NCBI RefSeq assembly: GCF_029094525.1
Contig: NZ_CP119107.1
Coordinates: 1,550,001 to 1,614,000 of the forward strand
Length of the DNA: 64,000 nucleotides
Reading direction: 5' to 3'
Source: Pullulanibacillus sp. KACC 23026
Lineage (GTDB): Bacteria; Bacillota; Bacilli; Bacillales; Sporolactobacillaceae
Shown here piece by piece: positions 16,973 through 25,474 of the stretch. The position numbers and the translations under genes were made by a program. The notes under the pieces were generated by a model. That model was not told the origin of the DNA and searched no databases. It saw only the letters and a list, made by a program, of their open reading frames with translations. Positions within the stretch are counted from its first letter, which is position 1; every line of letters starts with the position of its first letter.

Positions 16973-17047
16973 ATGACCAAGATTTTTTCAGGAATCGGTT
17001 TAATCATCGCTTGTGTCTATACAATCATTGGGTTATTCCACAATTGA
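16973..17047 (+). CDS. 24-residue hydrophobic peptide
   Basis: The frame MTKIFSGIGLIIACVYTIIG plus LFHN follows AAGGTG and is a single transmembrane helix with one Lys near the N-terminus. It lies between a terminator-like hairpin and the next gene. Such peptides are too short for homology; reality rests on the ribosome site and composition. Confidence 0.4.
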   Translation: MTKIFSGIGLIIACVYTIIGLFHN

Positions 17048-17063
17048 AAGGAGGTGAGAAACG

Positions 17064-17252
17064 ATGAACGAGAAGCAACAGCTAGATCGCGAAAAACGAA
17101 TGCTTGAAAACTCCGTTTGGATGCTTAAGCACGGTCAGTTGGAAGACCTGGATTCTTCCCTCGTAAAGAAATGGACCAAATCAGCCAAAGCACAGCTCAA
17201 AGACGTGCGCAAAAGAAAAGCCCGCGCTACTGCCATAGCGAAGGCCATGTAA
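17064..17252 (+). CDS. Small basic helical phage protein
   Basis: 62 residues, highly charged and Lys/Arg-rich, with a helical pattern throughout (MNEKQQLDREKRMLENS). The ribosome site GAAAGGAGGTGAG is ideal. Function unknown; it opens the replication gene cluster. Confidence 0.65.
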   Translation: MNEKQQLDREKRMLENSVWMLKHGQLEDLDSSLVKKWTKSAKAQLKDVRKRKARATAIAKAM

Positions 17253-17293
17253 AAACTTTTACAAAAAGAATTATATCATGAGAGGGGATTTTT

Positions 17294-17779
17294 ATGAATA
17301 TCACAGTCACTATCGGCTTAACGCCTGAATTGAAGCAATTTTTAACTGGTCTTACTAATCTCTTAAACTTTCAAACTGGTGTTCCTGATACATTTCAAAC
17401 TGCAACTCCTGCACCTGTTCAACAAGAAGCCGCTCAAACACCTGTTCAGTCTACTCCTGTGCAGCAAATGCCAACGCAAGCGCCACCTGATCTACAAGCA
17501 GTACCGACACAAGCTCCTGTACCAACACAAGACCAGTCTGTTCAGCAACAACAGGCGACTCTAAACCAGCATCCGGTTACAACCCAAGTGCCGACATCGG
17601 CTCCTGAATATTCCTTCGAGCAACTAGCAAAGGCAGCAGCACAGTTGATGGATGCCGGAAAACAAAACGATTTGCTTCAGTTGTTATCCTCTTTTGGGGC
17701 TCCTGCACTTATGCAGCTACCTAAAGAGCAATATGGTGCATTCGCGACAAAACTTCGCGAATTAGGGGCTCAGCTATGA
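17294..17779 (+). CDS. Pro/Gln-rich phage protein, unknown
   Basis: 161 residues with a short ordered N-terminus (NITVTIGLTPELKQFL), a Pro/Gln/Thr-rich low-complexity middle (about residues 35-105) and an ordered C-terminus with EQLAKAAAQLMDAGKQNDLLQ. It overlaps the DUF2800 gene by ATGA, and such proteins commonly precede DUF2800 in phage replication modules, so a DNA-metabolism role is inferred from context only. Confidence 0.65.
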   Translation: MNITVTIGLTPELKQFLTGLTNLLNFQTGVPDTFQTATPAPVQQEAAQTPVQSTPVQQMPTQAPPDLQAVPTQAPVPTQDQSVQQQQATLNQHPVTTQVPTSAPEYSFEQLAKAAAQLMDAGKQNDLLQLLSSFGAPALMQLPKEQYGAFATKLRELGAQL

Positions 17780-18948
17780 CAGAAATCGCACATGCTGAAC
17801 GCTCACACGCCATCCTATCTGCCAGTGCCTCACACAGATGGTTAACGTGCACACCAAGTGTTCGACTCGAGGAGCAGTTCCCAAGTAAATCATCTGTTTA
17901 CGCTGAGGAGGGTACACTTGCACATGAGATCGCGGAGCTTAAGCTTCGAAAATACTTCGTTGAACCCATTAGCACTCGGACCTTTAACACACGGCTTAAT
18001 AAGTTTAAAAAGCACGAGTTGTTCCAGGAAGAAATGCTGGCTCATACCGAAGCCTACCTGGACTATTTAAAAGAGCTTACGATGGCCCTTCCTTCTCAAC
18101 CTTATGTAACGGTTGAAAAGAAATTGGATTATGGAGCTTACGCACCTGAAGGGTTTGGAACAGTGGATTGCCTCATTATTGGAGGAGACACTCTCTTCAT
18201 TACGGATTTCAAGTATGGGAAAGGCGTACCCGTGTCGGCCGAAGACAATCCACAGATGAAACTCTATGCACTTGGGGCCTTTCTTGAATATAGTTTGCTC
18301 TATCCAATCAAAAACATTCACTTGGCAATCATCCAACCTCGCTTAGATAGCATATCTGAATTTACGTTAACATTGGACGAGCTGTTGGCATGGGGAGAAC
18401 AGATTAAACCCCTTGCCCAAAAAGCCTTTAATGGGGAAGGCGAATTCGTTCCAGGTGAGCATTGTAAATTCTGTAGAGCCAAAGCGGTGTGTAGTGCAAG
18501 AGCGAATCAATACTTGGCACTTGATGACTTCAAGCAGGTAGATCCACGTCTGCTCAGCCAGGAAGAGGTGGGCAGCGCTTTAGAAAGAGCCATTGCGATT
18601 GATTCCTGGGTAAAGGATCTGAAAGAGTACGCCTTAACTGAAGCGCTGAAAGGCAATGAAGTACCAGGTTGGAAGGCGGTTGAAGGGCGAGGTGCACGTA
18701 CATACGTTGACATCGATAAAGCCTTCGAACACTTGAAAGCCAATGGAATAGATGAGGCCGTGCTTTACGATCGCGTTCCCTTGACGGCTCCTAAACTCGA
18801 AAAAGAGTTAGGCAAGAAAGAGTATAAGAGTTTGCTTGAGGATTCAGGTCATGTCGTGAAACAGCCGGGAAAACCTACGCTAGTACCGGTCAAGGATAAA
18901 CGAAAAGCCGTCACCTTAGAGCCTGATGCTTCGGAGGACTTTAAGTAA
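17776..18948 (+). CDS. DUF2800 family putative PD-(D/E)XK exonuclease
   Basis: 390 residues. The nuclease-like core has GTVDCLIIGGDTLFITDFKYGKG (aspartate then D-x-K, in separate strands) and a Cys cluster CKFCRAKAVC typical of Cas4/RecB-like Fe-S exonucleases. The N-terminus HAILSASASHRWLTCTPS is the usual DUF2800 opening. It is followed by DUF3797, DUF2815 and a family A polymerase, the standard order of this replication and recombination module. Confidence 0.85.
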   Translation: MTEIAHAERSHAILSASASHRWLTCTPSVRLEEQFPSKSSVYAEEGTLAHEIAELKLRKYFVEPISTRTFNTRLNKFKKHELFQEEMLAHTEAYLDYLKELTMALPSQPYVTVEKKLDYGAYAPEGFGTVDCLIIGGDTLFITDFKYGKGVPVSAEDNPQMKLYALGAFLEYSLLYPIKNIHLAIIQPRLDSISEFTLTLDELLAWGEQIKPLAQKAFNGEGEFVPGEHCKFCRAKAVCSARANQYLALDDFKQVDPRLLSQEEVGSALERAIAIDSWVKDLKEYALTEALKGNEVPGWKAVEGRGARTYVDIDKAFEHLKANGIDEAVLYDRVPLTAPKLEKELGKKEYKSLLEDSGHVVKQPGKPTLVPVKDKRKAVTLEPDASEDFK

Positions 18949-19125
18949 ATGTTACTTCGAAAAGCGCTTGAACTTATGGAGAAATATTCAAACTGTCCTG
19001 ATTGTGGGAGCGATAGACTTGGAAATGGAAAAGGCACTCTTAATATTGATGAAGATGGTTTTATAAGAACTTGCAACTGTGGATTTTCAATAAAAATTAA
19101 CTCAAAAGGGGAAATGCAAAAATGA
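18949..19125 (+). CDS. DUF3797-like zinc-ribbon phage protein
   Basis: 58 residues with CPDCGSDRLGNGKGTL and a second Cys pair in RTCNCGF, matching the DUF3797 pattern. It starts one codon position after the DUF2800 stop and overlaps the DUF2815 start by ATGA, so it is translationally embedded in the replication operon. Role unknown. Confidence 0.75.
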   Translation: MLLRKALELMEKYSNCPDCGSDRLGNGKGTLNIDEDGFIRTCNCGFSIKINSKGEMQK

Positions 19126-19904
19126 CAAATCAATCAAATCCAACTCGTGTTGTTACAGGTGAAGTACGTTTTAGCTTTGTAAGTCTTCTCAAGCCTCGTG
19201 AAGATCAATTTGGTGGAAAACCAAAATATAGTGCTACAATCCTTCTTCCAAAATCTGATATTGCAACCAAACAACGTATTGACGCTGCCATCGAAGCCGC
19301 AAAAGAAAAAGGAAAGTCTAGTGTTTGGAATGGCGTCGTTCCTCCCGTGCTTGCGATCCCTATTCACGATGGTGATGGTGTTAAACCTTCTGACGGTACA
19401 GAATTTGGACCCGAATGCAAAGGGCATTGGGTATTTACGGCAACAACAGGTGTAGATTATCCACCTAAAGTTGTGGATGCCAGCCTTAATCCTATTATCG
19501 ATCAAACTGAGGTTTACAGCGGTATGTACGGGAAAATTGCTATTAACTTCTCTCCTTACATGTTTACTGGGAAAAAAGGTGTTGGATGCTACATCAGTAC
19601 TAACGTTCAAAAAACTCGTGATGGTGATCCGTTAGGTGGATCTGCTCCGGCTGCACAAGATGACTTTGGATTTGCTGATCAACACCAACAAGCATTCAAT
19701 CAACAATATCCACCTCAACAGCAACAGTATCAACAGCCTCAACAACAATATCAGGCACCACCACAACAAAGTTACGGTCAACAACAGCAATACCAACAAG
19801 CACCACAACAACAGTATCAGCAACCACAGCAACAGCCTCAACAACCTCAATTTGATCCGATTACAGGCCAACCGATCAATAACGGCGGCGTGTATGGGAT
19901 ATGA
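19122..19904 (+). CDS. DUF2815 family ssDNA-binding protein
   Basis: 260 residues. Residues 1-175 match DUF2815, an OB-fold single-strand-binding-like family (TGEVRFSFVSLLKPR and INFSPYMFTGKKGVGCYI). The C-terminus is a Gln/Pro/Tyr-rich low-complexity tail (about residues 185-240), built of short repeating CAA/CAG-rich codons, comparable to the flexible tail of SSB proteins. It overlaps both neighbours by ATGA, next to the DNA polymerase it probably serves. Confidence 0.85.
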   Translation: MTNQSNPTRVVTGEVRFSFVSLLKPREDQFGGKPKYSATILLPKSDIATKQRIDAAIEAAKEKGKSSVWNGVVPPVLAIPIHDGDGVKPSDGTEFGPECKGHWVFTATTGVDYPPKVVDASLNPIIDQTEVYSGMYGKIAINFSPYMFTGKKGVGCYISTNVQKTRDGDPLGGSAPAAQDDFGFADQHQQAFNQQYPPQQQQYQQPQQQYQAPPQQSYGQQQQYQQAPQQQYQQPQQQPQQPQFDPITGQPINNGGVYGI

Positions 19905-21883
19905 TCAGCACTCTGAATATTGATATCGAAACATTTTCTTCAGTTGATATTAAAAAATCGGGCCTCTACAAATACGTAGAGTCCCCCGATTTTGAGGTTT
20001 TACTGTTTGCCTACTCTGAGAATGGCGAGCCAACAAAAATAATCGATTTAGCCAACGGTGAGGTTATCCCAGAGCATATCATAATCGCATTGGGTAACCG
20101 ACAAGTGACAAAGAAAGCCTATAACGCAGCCTTCGAGTGGTTTTGTCTCAGTAAACATTTTGGATGGAATCCGAAGTTTTGGATAGATCAATGGCATTGC
20201 ACTATGTTTCACGGTCTCTACTGTGGCTACACAGCAGGTTTAGGACCAACAGCGGTCGCCCTGGGCTTACCACAAGATAAGCGAAAGATGAGTGTAGGAT
20301 CTTCTCTAATCAAACTATTTTGCACACCGACAAAGCCCAATAAAAAGAATGGTGGTCGTACTCGAACACTCCCACATCACGAACCTGAGAAATGGGAATT
20401 GTTTAAAGGCTACTGCGTCCAAGACGTTGAAGTGGAAAAAGAGATCGGTAATCGTCTTGTTCGTTTTCCTGTTCCCGAACAAGAACAAAAGCTTTGGGAG
20501 CTGGATCAACTCATTAATGCTCGAGGCGTTGCAGTCGATAAACAGCTAATCGAAGGCGCGCTTTATACGAATGACCTAGTAACGGAAGAGCTCACAAGAG
20601 AAGCTGTACAGATTACTGGATTAAATAATCCTAATAGTGCTGCTCAATTGACTAAATGGCTCACAGATCAGGGCGTTGAAGTGGAAAACCTTCAGAAAGA
20701 TACAGTATCTAATCTTGTGGAAACTGTCGAGGGCGATGTAAAAAGAGCGCTTGAAATAAGACAAGAACTCTCCAAAACTAGCGTGAAAAAGTATCAGGCC
20801 ATGGCTGAAGCTGTTTGCGAAGATGGCCGCGTTAGAGGACTCCTTCAGTTCTATGGGGCAAACCGTACAGGCAGATGGGCTGGGCGTTTAGTTCAAGTTC
20901 AAAATCTTCCGAGAAACTATTTATCTACTCTTGGACATGCAAGAGATCTAGTCCGAGAGAAAAAAGTGGATGCGCTTAAGTTGATCTATGGAAATGTCCC
21001 TGATACATTATCCCAATTGATTCGGACAGCTTTTATACCCGCTGAAGGAAACCTTCTTGTTGTCTCTGACTTTAGTGCTATCGAGGCTCGGGTGATCGCC
21101 TGGCTAGCGGGGGAACAGTGGCGGCTAGACGTGTTCAATACTCACGGAAAGATTTATGAAGCATCAGCTTCGCAGATGTTCGGAGTTCCGCTTGAACTTA
21201 TAAAAAAAGGAAATCCGGAATACAGCCTACGGCAAAAAGGGAAAGTGGCCGAGCTTGCTTTAGGTTACCAGGGAGGAAAAGGTGCACTTATAAATATGGG
21301 CGCCCTCGATGACGGTTTAACTGAAGAAGAACTTCCGGACATTGTAAGACGTTGGAGAGCAGCCAGTAGACGAATCGTGGACCTATGGTACTCGGTTGAA
21401 AATGCAGCTCTTTCGGTTTTAAAAACCAACCAACCTGCAGGTGTTAAAGGATTGATATTGGCCAGAGAGTCCGACATAGCCAATGGCTTAGACTTTCTCA
21501 CAATAACACTTCCGAGTGGTCGTAAGTTGTTCTATGCCAAACCTTTTTTAGCGGAGAATGATTTTGGAAAAGAAGCCGTTTATTATTACGGTCTCGATCA
21601 AACGACCAAAAAATGGGGAAAACAAAACACCTACGGCGGGAAGCTGGTGGAAAATATTACCCAAGCTATCGCACGGGACTGTTTAGCAGTCACGCTTAAC
21701 CGATTGGATGCTGCGGGTTATAAGACGGTCATGACTATACATGACGAGGTTGTTTTAGATGTTCCAGAGAAGTTTGCGGATCTTGATACGGTGACTGACA
21801 TTATGAGGCAACCCATCTCATGGGCCCCTGGGCTACCGCTTAATGCGGATGGATTCGTTTCGAGTTATTACAAGAAAGATTAG
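19901..21883 (+). CDS. Phage DNA polymerase, family A
   Basis: 660 residues. The N-terminal 3'-5' exonuclease has NIDIETFSSVD (Asp and Glu of Exo I) and a further aspartate in GYCVQDVEVE. Polymerase motif A is VSDFSAIEARVIAWLAGE, motif B is RQKGKVAELALGYQGG and motif C is TIHDEVVLDVPE. All catalytic carboxylates appear intact. It replicates the phage genome together with the DUF2815 SSB and the VapE-type helicase at 25727. Confidence 0.95.
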   Translation: MISTLNIDIETFSSVDIKKSGLYKYVESPDFEVLLFAYSENGEPTKIIDLANGEVIPEHIIIALGNRQVTKKAYNAAFEWFCLSKHFGWNPKFWIDQWHCTMFHGLYCGYTAGLGPTAVALGLPQDKRKMSVGSSLIKLFCTPTKPNKKNGGRTRTLPHHEPEKWELFKGYCVQDVEVEKEIGNRLVRFPVPEQEQKLWELDQLINARGVAVDKQLIEGALYTNDLVTEELTREAVQITGLNNPNSAAQLTKWLTDQGVEVENLQKDTVSNLVETVEGDVKRALEIRQELSKTSVKKYQAMAEAVCEDGRVRGLLQFYGANRTGRWAGRLVQVQNLPRNYLSTLGHARDLVREKKVDALKLIYGNVPDTLSQLIRTAFIPAEGNLLVVSDFSAIEARVIAWLAGEQWRLDVFNTHGKIYEASASQMFGVPLELIKKGNPEYSLRQKGKVAELALGYQGGKGALINMGALDDGLTEEELPDIVRRWRAASRRIVDLWYSVENAALSVLKTNQPAGVKGLILARESDIANGLDFLTITLPSGRKLFYAKPFLAENDFGKEAVYYYGLDQTTKKWGKQNTYGGKLVENITQAIARDCLAVTLNRLDAAGYKTVMTIHDEVVLDVPEKFADLDTVTDIMRQPISWAPGLPLNADGFVSSYYKKD

Positions 21884-21893
21884 GAGGATGCTT

Positions 21894-22301
21894 ATGTTAC
21901 GGATAGCCTCTGGAAGCTTAGAAGAGTTAAAGGCTGAAATGAAGCTAGCGACTGATGCGGTGATATGTAGGATCAAATTGATTGGGGCTCCGCATGCGAA
22001 AGAGGACATCAAGATTCCTCCTCGCCTAGCCCAACGACTGACTGTTTTGGAGCGTAAACGAAGAATATTTTACGCATTCTCTAAGATTCAACCGGTTAAA
22101 GTCGAAGGAATCATTATCGATTATAGAGCAATCAGGGCCCTTGAGAAAAAGCTTAAAAGAATGCTTTATACCATAGAAAAACAGGAAGATAAATTGGTTA
22201 TTTTATACGACGAAAAGGGCTCATTAGGAAGAGTCGAACTAAACGATTTATCCCTGCATTATGAAGGATTTCAATTAATTCCAGTGGTCGAGATTGTTTA
22301 G
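21894..22301 (+). CDS. Phage protein in replication module, unknown
   Basis: 135 residues, Lys/Arg-rich and mostly helical with a beta-rich C-terminus. ATG 21894 is six bases from AGGAGG; the earlier ATG lies too close. No family recognised. Confidence 0.6.
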   Translation: MLRIASGSLEELKAEMKLATDAVICRIKLIGAPHAKEDIKIPPRLAQRLTVLERKRRIFYAFSKIQPVKVEGIIIDYRAIRALEKKLKRMLYTIEKQEDKLVILYDEKGSLGRVELNDLSLHYEGFQLIPVVEIV

Positions 22302-22303
22302 TC

Positions 22304-23140
22304 ATGGATCGACTAGAAATTCTTCGCAAAATCGATGATCTAGAGGATAACCACTGTAAGCCATGCGAACTGATTAAGAACTTACATGTTGATAAAAAAG
22401 TTAGATATTGCAGAGATAAATGTCGGGTTGGAAAAGAGCTTAAGGGCTTAGGAGAACAACTCTTAGGTATAAAAAAGAAACCAAAAAGGGAGAAAGGGAT
22501 CGATACCATGCCAAATCCTGCTTTAACTAAAAACGTCTACCAGGATTTCAAAGCACAAGGTAAGACTGACAAAGAGATCAGAGAGATTTATAACCTCAAC
22601 CCAAATACTCTCATTAAGTTCAAAAGGGATTGGGAGATAGGGGTAAGGACTTATAAAACAGATGCTTCAGTCCAGAAGCCAAAGGCTGATAGGAAACACG
22701 AAGTAACGGACTCCAAGAATAAGCGGGCAGCACTTCAGCAGGAAGCCTTGAAAAGAATAATTGATGAAGAGGACAGCTCTGTTAAAGAGTTTGAGCAAAG
22801 AAAAGATACCTTAAAAATGGTTGGGGAAGATGGGCCTGTAAAAATAGTTACCGGGGAGTTCTCTCCAATCCCTGTTTCACAGAGTAAGTTCCACGAGGTA
22901 GCCGGGCAGATCGCAAACCTTTTAGCTGCTAAAAACCATGATTATGGAAATTCCTTTGCAAAGCTTTATACCGAGTTTGGGGATCTTTCGGTTGTCATCC
23001 GTTTAACTGACAAACTTGAACGCTATAAGACTCTGATTAACCATCAGCATCTAGTGAAGAGTGAATCCATCGATGACACCCTTCGAGACATTGCCGGTTA
23101 TGCCATTTTAACTCTAGTCGAGAGAGGAGCAAAAGCATGA
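22304..23140 (+). CDS. Zinc-finger protein with C-terminal Nmad1/DUF1599 domain
   Basis: 278 residues. The N-terminus has CKPC (about residue 18) and CRDKC (about residue 36), a metal-binding knuckle, followed by a helix-turn-helix-like stretch (TDKEIREIYNLNPNTLIKFK). Residues 205-275 match the DUF1599 domain, also called nucleotide modification associated domain 1 (NHDYGNSFAKLYTEFGDL and DIAGYAILTL). Nmad1 occurs in phages with modified bases, but it is also widespread in phages without known modification, so hypermodified DNA is not shown. Confidence 0.72.
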   Translation: MDRLEILRKIDDLEDNHCKPCELIKNLHVDKKVRYCRDKCRVGKELKGLGEQLLGIKKKPKREKGIDTMPNPALTKNVYQDFKAQGKTDKEIREIYNLNPNTLIKFKRDWEIGVRTYKTDASVQKPKADRKHEVTDSKNKRAALQQEALKRIIDEEDSSVKEFEQRKDTLKMVGEDGPVKIVTGEFSPIPVSQSKFHEVAGQIANLLAAKNHDYGNSFAKLYTEFGDLSVVIRLTDKLERYKTLINHQHLVKSESIDDTLRDIAGYAILTLVERGAKA

Positions 23141-23370
23141 ATTCGATTAAGGTTTACATTCGCCACGAAGACCAGGCGACAGGTATGCTGGTGGGAAATT
23201 TTAGTCCTGATGGCATTGACCAGCTTTGCAATAGCATTAAAAAGTATGGTGTTTACGACAGCGATGCACCCGAATCCAAAGATGAGTTTTTAAGCGCTCG
23301 TTACATTAGCCCTTGCATCGAAAAATCTGATTATGGTGATGAAACCATCTTTGAGATTACCGTGGGTTAA
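23137..23370 (+). CDS. Small phage protein, unknown
   Basis: 77 acidic residues (MNSIKVYIRHEDQATG), overlapping the previous gene by ATGA with AGAGAGGAGC upstream. No domain recognised. Confidence 0.55.
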   Translation: MNSIKVYIRHEDQATGMLVGNFSPDGIDQLCNSIKKYGVYDSDAPESKDEFLSARYISPCIEKSDYGDETIFEITVG

Positions 23371-23375
23371 GCACC

Positions 23376-23675
23376 ATGGCAGGTAAGGACTGGGGAAAGT
23401 CGTTTCTGTGCGAAGACTGTGTGACGGTATTTAGAGTTTACTCTGCAAATGGCATTCGTAAAGCCTATTGCCCGGTATGTGGAGATAATATTTCAGTTCA
23501 TCCTTACAAATCTGTGCAAAAGCCTGAGAATCGGGTAGTCATTCGATGGTCAGACAGGGATCTATCCCTTCTGGCCAAATGTGAATCAGGTGAAATGAGC
23601 CCTTATCAAGTAGCCGTTTTAACGGGTAGAACATCGCACTCAGTTCGCATGAAACTCAAACGGATGAATAGTTGA
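23376..23675 (+). CDS. Zinc-ribbon and helix-turn-helix phage protein
   Basis: 99 residues with a Cys4 ribbon (CEDC and CPVC, about residues 12-35) and a C-terminal SANT/Myb-like helical unit (WSDRDLSLLAKCESGEMSPY then HSVRMKLKRMN). This suggests a small DNA-binding regulator. Ribosome site is weak. The stop overlaps leader element copy 4. Confidence 0.6.
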   Translation: MAGKDWGKSFLCEDCVTVFRVYSANGIRKAYCPVCGDNISVHPYKSVQKPENRVVIRWSDRDLSLLAKCESGEMSPYQVAVLTGRTSHSVRMKLKRMNS

Positions 23676-23700
23676 CTTATATTGTGACACAAGAAAGGTG
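23672..23700 (+). repeat. Dispersed leader element, copy 4
   Basis: TTGACTTATATTGTGACAC overlaps the stop of the upstream gene and is followed by the ribosome site AAAGGTG of the gene at 23707. Confidence 0.5.
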
Positions 23701-23706
23701 ATTTAT

Positions 23707-23880
23707 ATGTCAAAAATCAATATGAGATTAAGTTATAAAGAGTTACAGATAATCAAACACGCATTAGGTCATTATGAGTTAAGAAAAAGCATAACTGACA
23801 AGGAAAGAGAAGAAGAAAGTCGCCTGAAAATGAAGTTTGCAAATGAAGTTGCTGATTTCCAAGAAAGAAACAATATTTGA
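23707..23880 (+). CDS. Small helical phage protein, unknown
   Basis: 57 residues (MSKINMRLSYKELQIIKHAL), charged and helical, with AAAGGTG seven bases from the ATG. No family recognised. Confidence 0.55.
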   Translation: MSKINMRLSYKELQIIKHALGHYELRKSITDKEREEESRLKMKFANEVADFQERNNI

Positions 23881-23954
23881 AACCTTAGTTAGTGAACAAT
23901 TCGAGGAAAAAGCGAGATAAGTCTGATCCTGAAAAAGGAAGTGGGTAGGAGGGA

Positions 23955-24356
23955 ATGGATACTTTATTTGGTGACATTGAGCAGCTCACAAATACGTTGC
24001 GCTCGATTATTAATGACACTCCTAAATTGTTTGAACAAAACAAGCAATCTATTGACCTCCTAGAAAAAGAAATTATGGACATCGAACATGTCATTGAGTT
24101 AACGACTTTCAACGCTTCTAAGGGTTACATTCTTGCTCGGGATATACAAACGGCTCGGGTTAAAAGAAGAGAGCTTAAGGATCAAAATGAAATGCTGCAG
24201 CCGTTAGTCGAAGTCGTCACGAGAATGAGAACCTTTCAAAATGATTTAAATAAAGCAGTTGGTGAAATTAGAAAGATTAAAAGTAGACATTTAAATAGGC
24301 AATACAAGATGAGGGTCCGAGAGGATCTTCAGGAAGAAGTTAAAATTACGAATTAA
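23955..24356 (+). CDS. Coiled-coil phage protein, unknown
   Basis: 133 residues, helical and heptad-like through most of its length, with a basic C-terminus. GTAGGAGGG precedes the start. Its position among replication genes is the only hint to role. Confidence 0.55.
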   Translation: MDTLFGDIEQLTNTLRSIINDTPKLFEQNKQSIDLLEKEIMDIEHVIELTTFNASKGYILARDIQTARVKRRELKDQNEMLQPLVEVVTRMRTFQNDLNKAVGEIRKIKSRHLNRQYKMRVREDLQEEVKITN

Positions 24357-24374
24357 TAGGAGGAGATTTTTGTA

Positions 24375-24623
24375 ATGAATACACCCTTAGAAATTCTTAA
24401 AGATTGGCTCGAGTTTAGAAAACAAGATGAAGAAGACTTGATTTTTAATATCCAAAACAAAGAAAAAAGACTTGAAAAAATGAAGACTGATCTTGAAAAA
24501 ATGCAAAAGGATATCGCTTCGGTTGAGAAGCAAATTCATCAAATGGAAAATCCGTCAAATACAATTGGAAAGTTTATTCCTTCTCCAAATAAGCCAAAAG
24601 GGGCTAAGCATCGTAACCCGTGA
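24375..24623 (+). CDS. Coiled-coil phage protein, unknown
   Basis: 82 residues: a long heptad-patterned coiled coil (about residues 15-60) followed by a Pro/Lys-rich tail. The ribosome site AGGAGGAG is strong. No family recognised. Confidence 0.55.
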   Translation: MNTPLEILKDWLEFRKQDEEDLIFNIQNKEKRLEKMKTDLEKMQKDIASVEKQIHQMENPSNTIGKFIPSPNKPKGAKHRNP

Positions 24624-24638
24624 TTAGAGGTGCTCGAT

Positions 24639-24863
24639 ATGAAATGTCCAGTATGTGAAGCTAAGACAGCTGTTGTCGATAAAAGAGAAAAAGGCGATCA
24701 AATTTTTAGGCGAAGAGAATGTAAGGATTGTGGTTATAGATTTAAAACTTATGAGTTTGAAAGTGGTTATATGAGCGAGCTGTTTAATGAGTTTCTCGCT
24801 GAAAAATTCCCGGATCTGAAGGATCTGGGAAGACCACGGAAAGGTGCTTACTATGAAGAATAA
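24639..24863 (+). CDS. NrdR-like zinc-ribbon phage protein
   Basis: 74 residues. MKCPVCEAKTAVVDKRE and RRRECKDCGYRFKTYE reproduce the N-terminal zinc ribbon of NrdR, but the ATP-cone domain that follows in NrdR is absent. It could be a truncated regulator of nucleotide metabolism or simply a DNA-binding ribbon. Confidence 0.65.
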   Translation: MKCPVCEAKTAVVDKREKGDQIFRRRECKDCGYRFKTYEFESGYMSELFNEFLAEKFPDLKDLGRPRKGAYYEE

Positions 24864-25032
24864 TGAGAAGGAATTAATTAAAGCTCGAGATATATTTAGA
24901 GAATGTGCCGATATCATTGATGAAATATTGGATTTAGGAGCTCGCCATGAAAAAGGCGAAGATGTTAAAAAAGAGCTGGAAAGTACGACGGGTAGATATT
25001 TATTAAAAATGATGAGCCTGGAATCAATGTGA
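24853..25032 (+). CDS. Small helical phage protein
   Basis: 59 residues (MKNNEKELIKARDIFRECAD), helical and acidic; ribosome site GGAAAGGTG overlaps the end of the NrdR-like gene. No firm family. Confidence 0.55.
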   Translation: MKNNEKELIKARDIFRECADIIDEILDLGARHEKGEDVKKELESTTGRYLLKMMSLESM

Positions 25033-25049
25033 TTAAAGGAGCAAAACCT

Positions 25050-25376
25050 ATGAAACTGAATGACTATCAAAAAATGACCGAGCGTACAGCCGGTGCATTC
25101 TCAAATAAAAAAGAAGAACTCGTTGCCTGGTCCATGGGGATCGGCGGGGAAGCAGGAGAAGTGGTGGACGGTGTGAAGAAGGTTATGTTCCACGGCCATG
25201 AGCTTGATCCTCAAAAGCTGATGTTAGAGCTTGGAGATGTAATGTTCTATGTGGCTCGAATGGCCAATGCCTTAGGCTACACGCTCGAGCAGGTAGCCAC
25301 GGCTAATATCGAAAAACTAATGAAGAGGTATCCAAATGGTTTCAGCACAGAAGCAAGCATCAATAGGACTGAGTAA
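25050..25376 (+). CDS. MazG-like nucleotide pyrophosphohydrolase
   Basis: 108 residues from ATG 25050, eight bases after AAAGGAG. The MazG metal-binding signature is seen as GGEAGEVVDGVKK and ELGDVMFYVARMAN (E-x-x-E and E-x-x-D type). These enzymes remove pyrophosphate from NTPs or dNTPs; in phages they may lower alarmone levels or clean the nucleotide pool. Only one MazG unit is present, as in other phage and dUTPase-like versions. Confidence 0.85.
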   Translation: MKLNDYQKMTERTAGAFSNKKEELVAWSMGIGGEAGEVVDGVKKVMFHGHELDPQKLMLELGDVMFYVARMANALGYTLEQVATANIEKLMKRYPNGFSTEASINRTE

Positions 25377-25474
25377 TGTCTGGGCGTGGGTGCTTGTGGG
25401 GTGTTGTACTAGCCGTGCCCGTGTGGATTCTCATCATCGAGATTGTGAGGTGGATAGTTAAATGTCTCGCGTAG
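25376..25474 (+). CDS. 32-residue membrane peptide
   Basis: The frame starts MSGRGCLWGVVLAVPVWILI and is one hydrophobic helix with a short basic end. Its ATG overlaps the MazG stop (TAATG) and its end overlaps the next gene. Translational coupling supports it, but such a short frame could be chance. Confidence 0.4.
   Translation: MSGRGCLWGVVLAVPVWILIIEIVRWIVKCLA

Noticed and set aside
19134-19610. 158-codon minus-strand frame
   Set aside because: Shadow of the DUF2815 gene; no ribosome site and no family pattern.
19690-19860. Short tandem repeats that might be a CRISPR or minisatellite
   Set aside because: They are CAA/CAG-rich codons of the Gln/Pro tail of the DUF2815 protein, in frame and without spacer structure.
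24624-25070. 148-codon minus-strand frame in the replication module
   Set aside because: It is the complement of three short + strand genes with strong ribosome sites and coherent zinc-ribbon and MazG content; no start signal on the minus strand.
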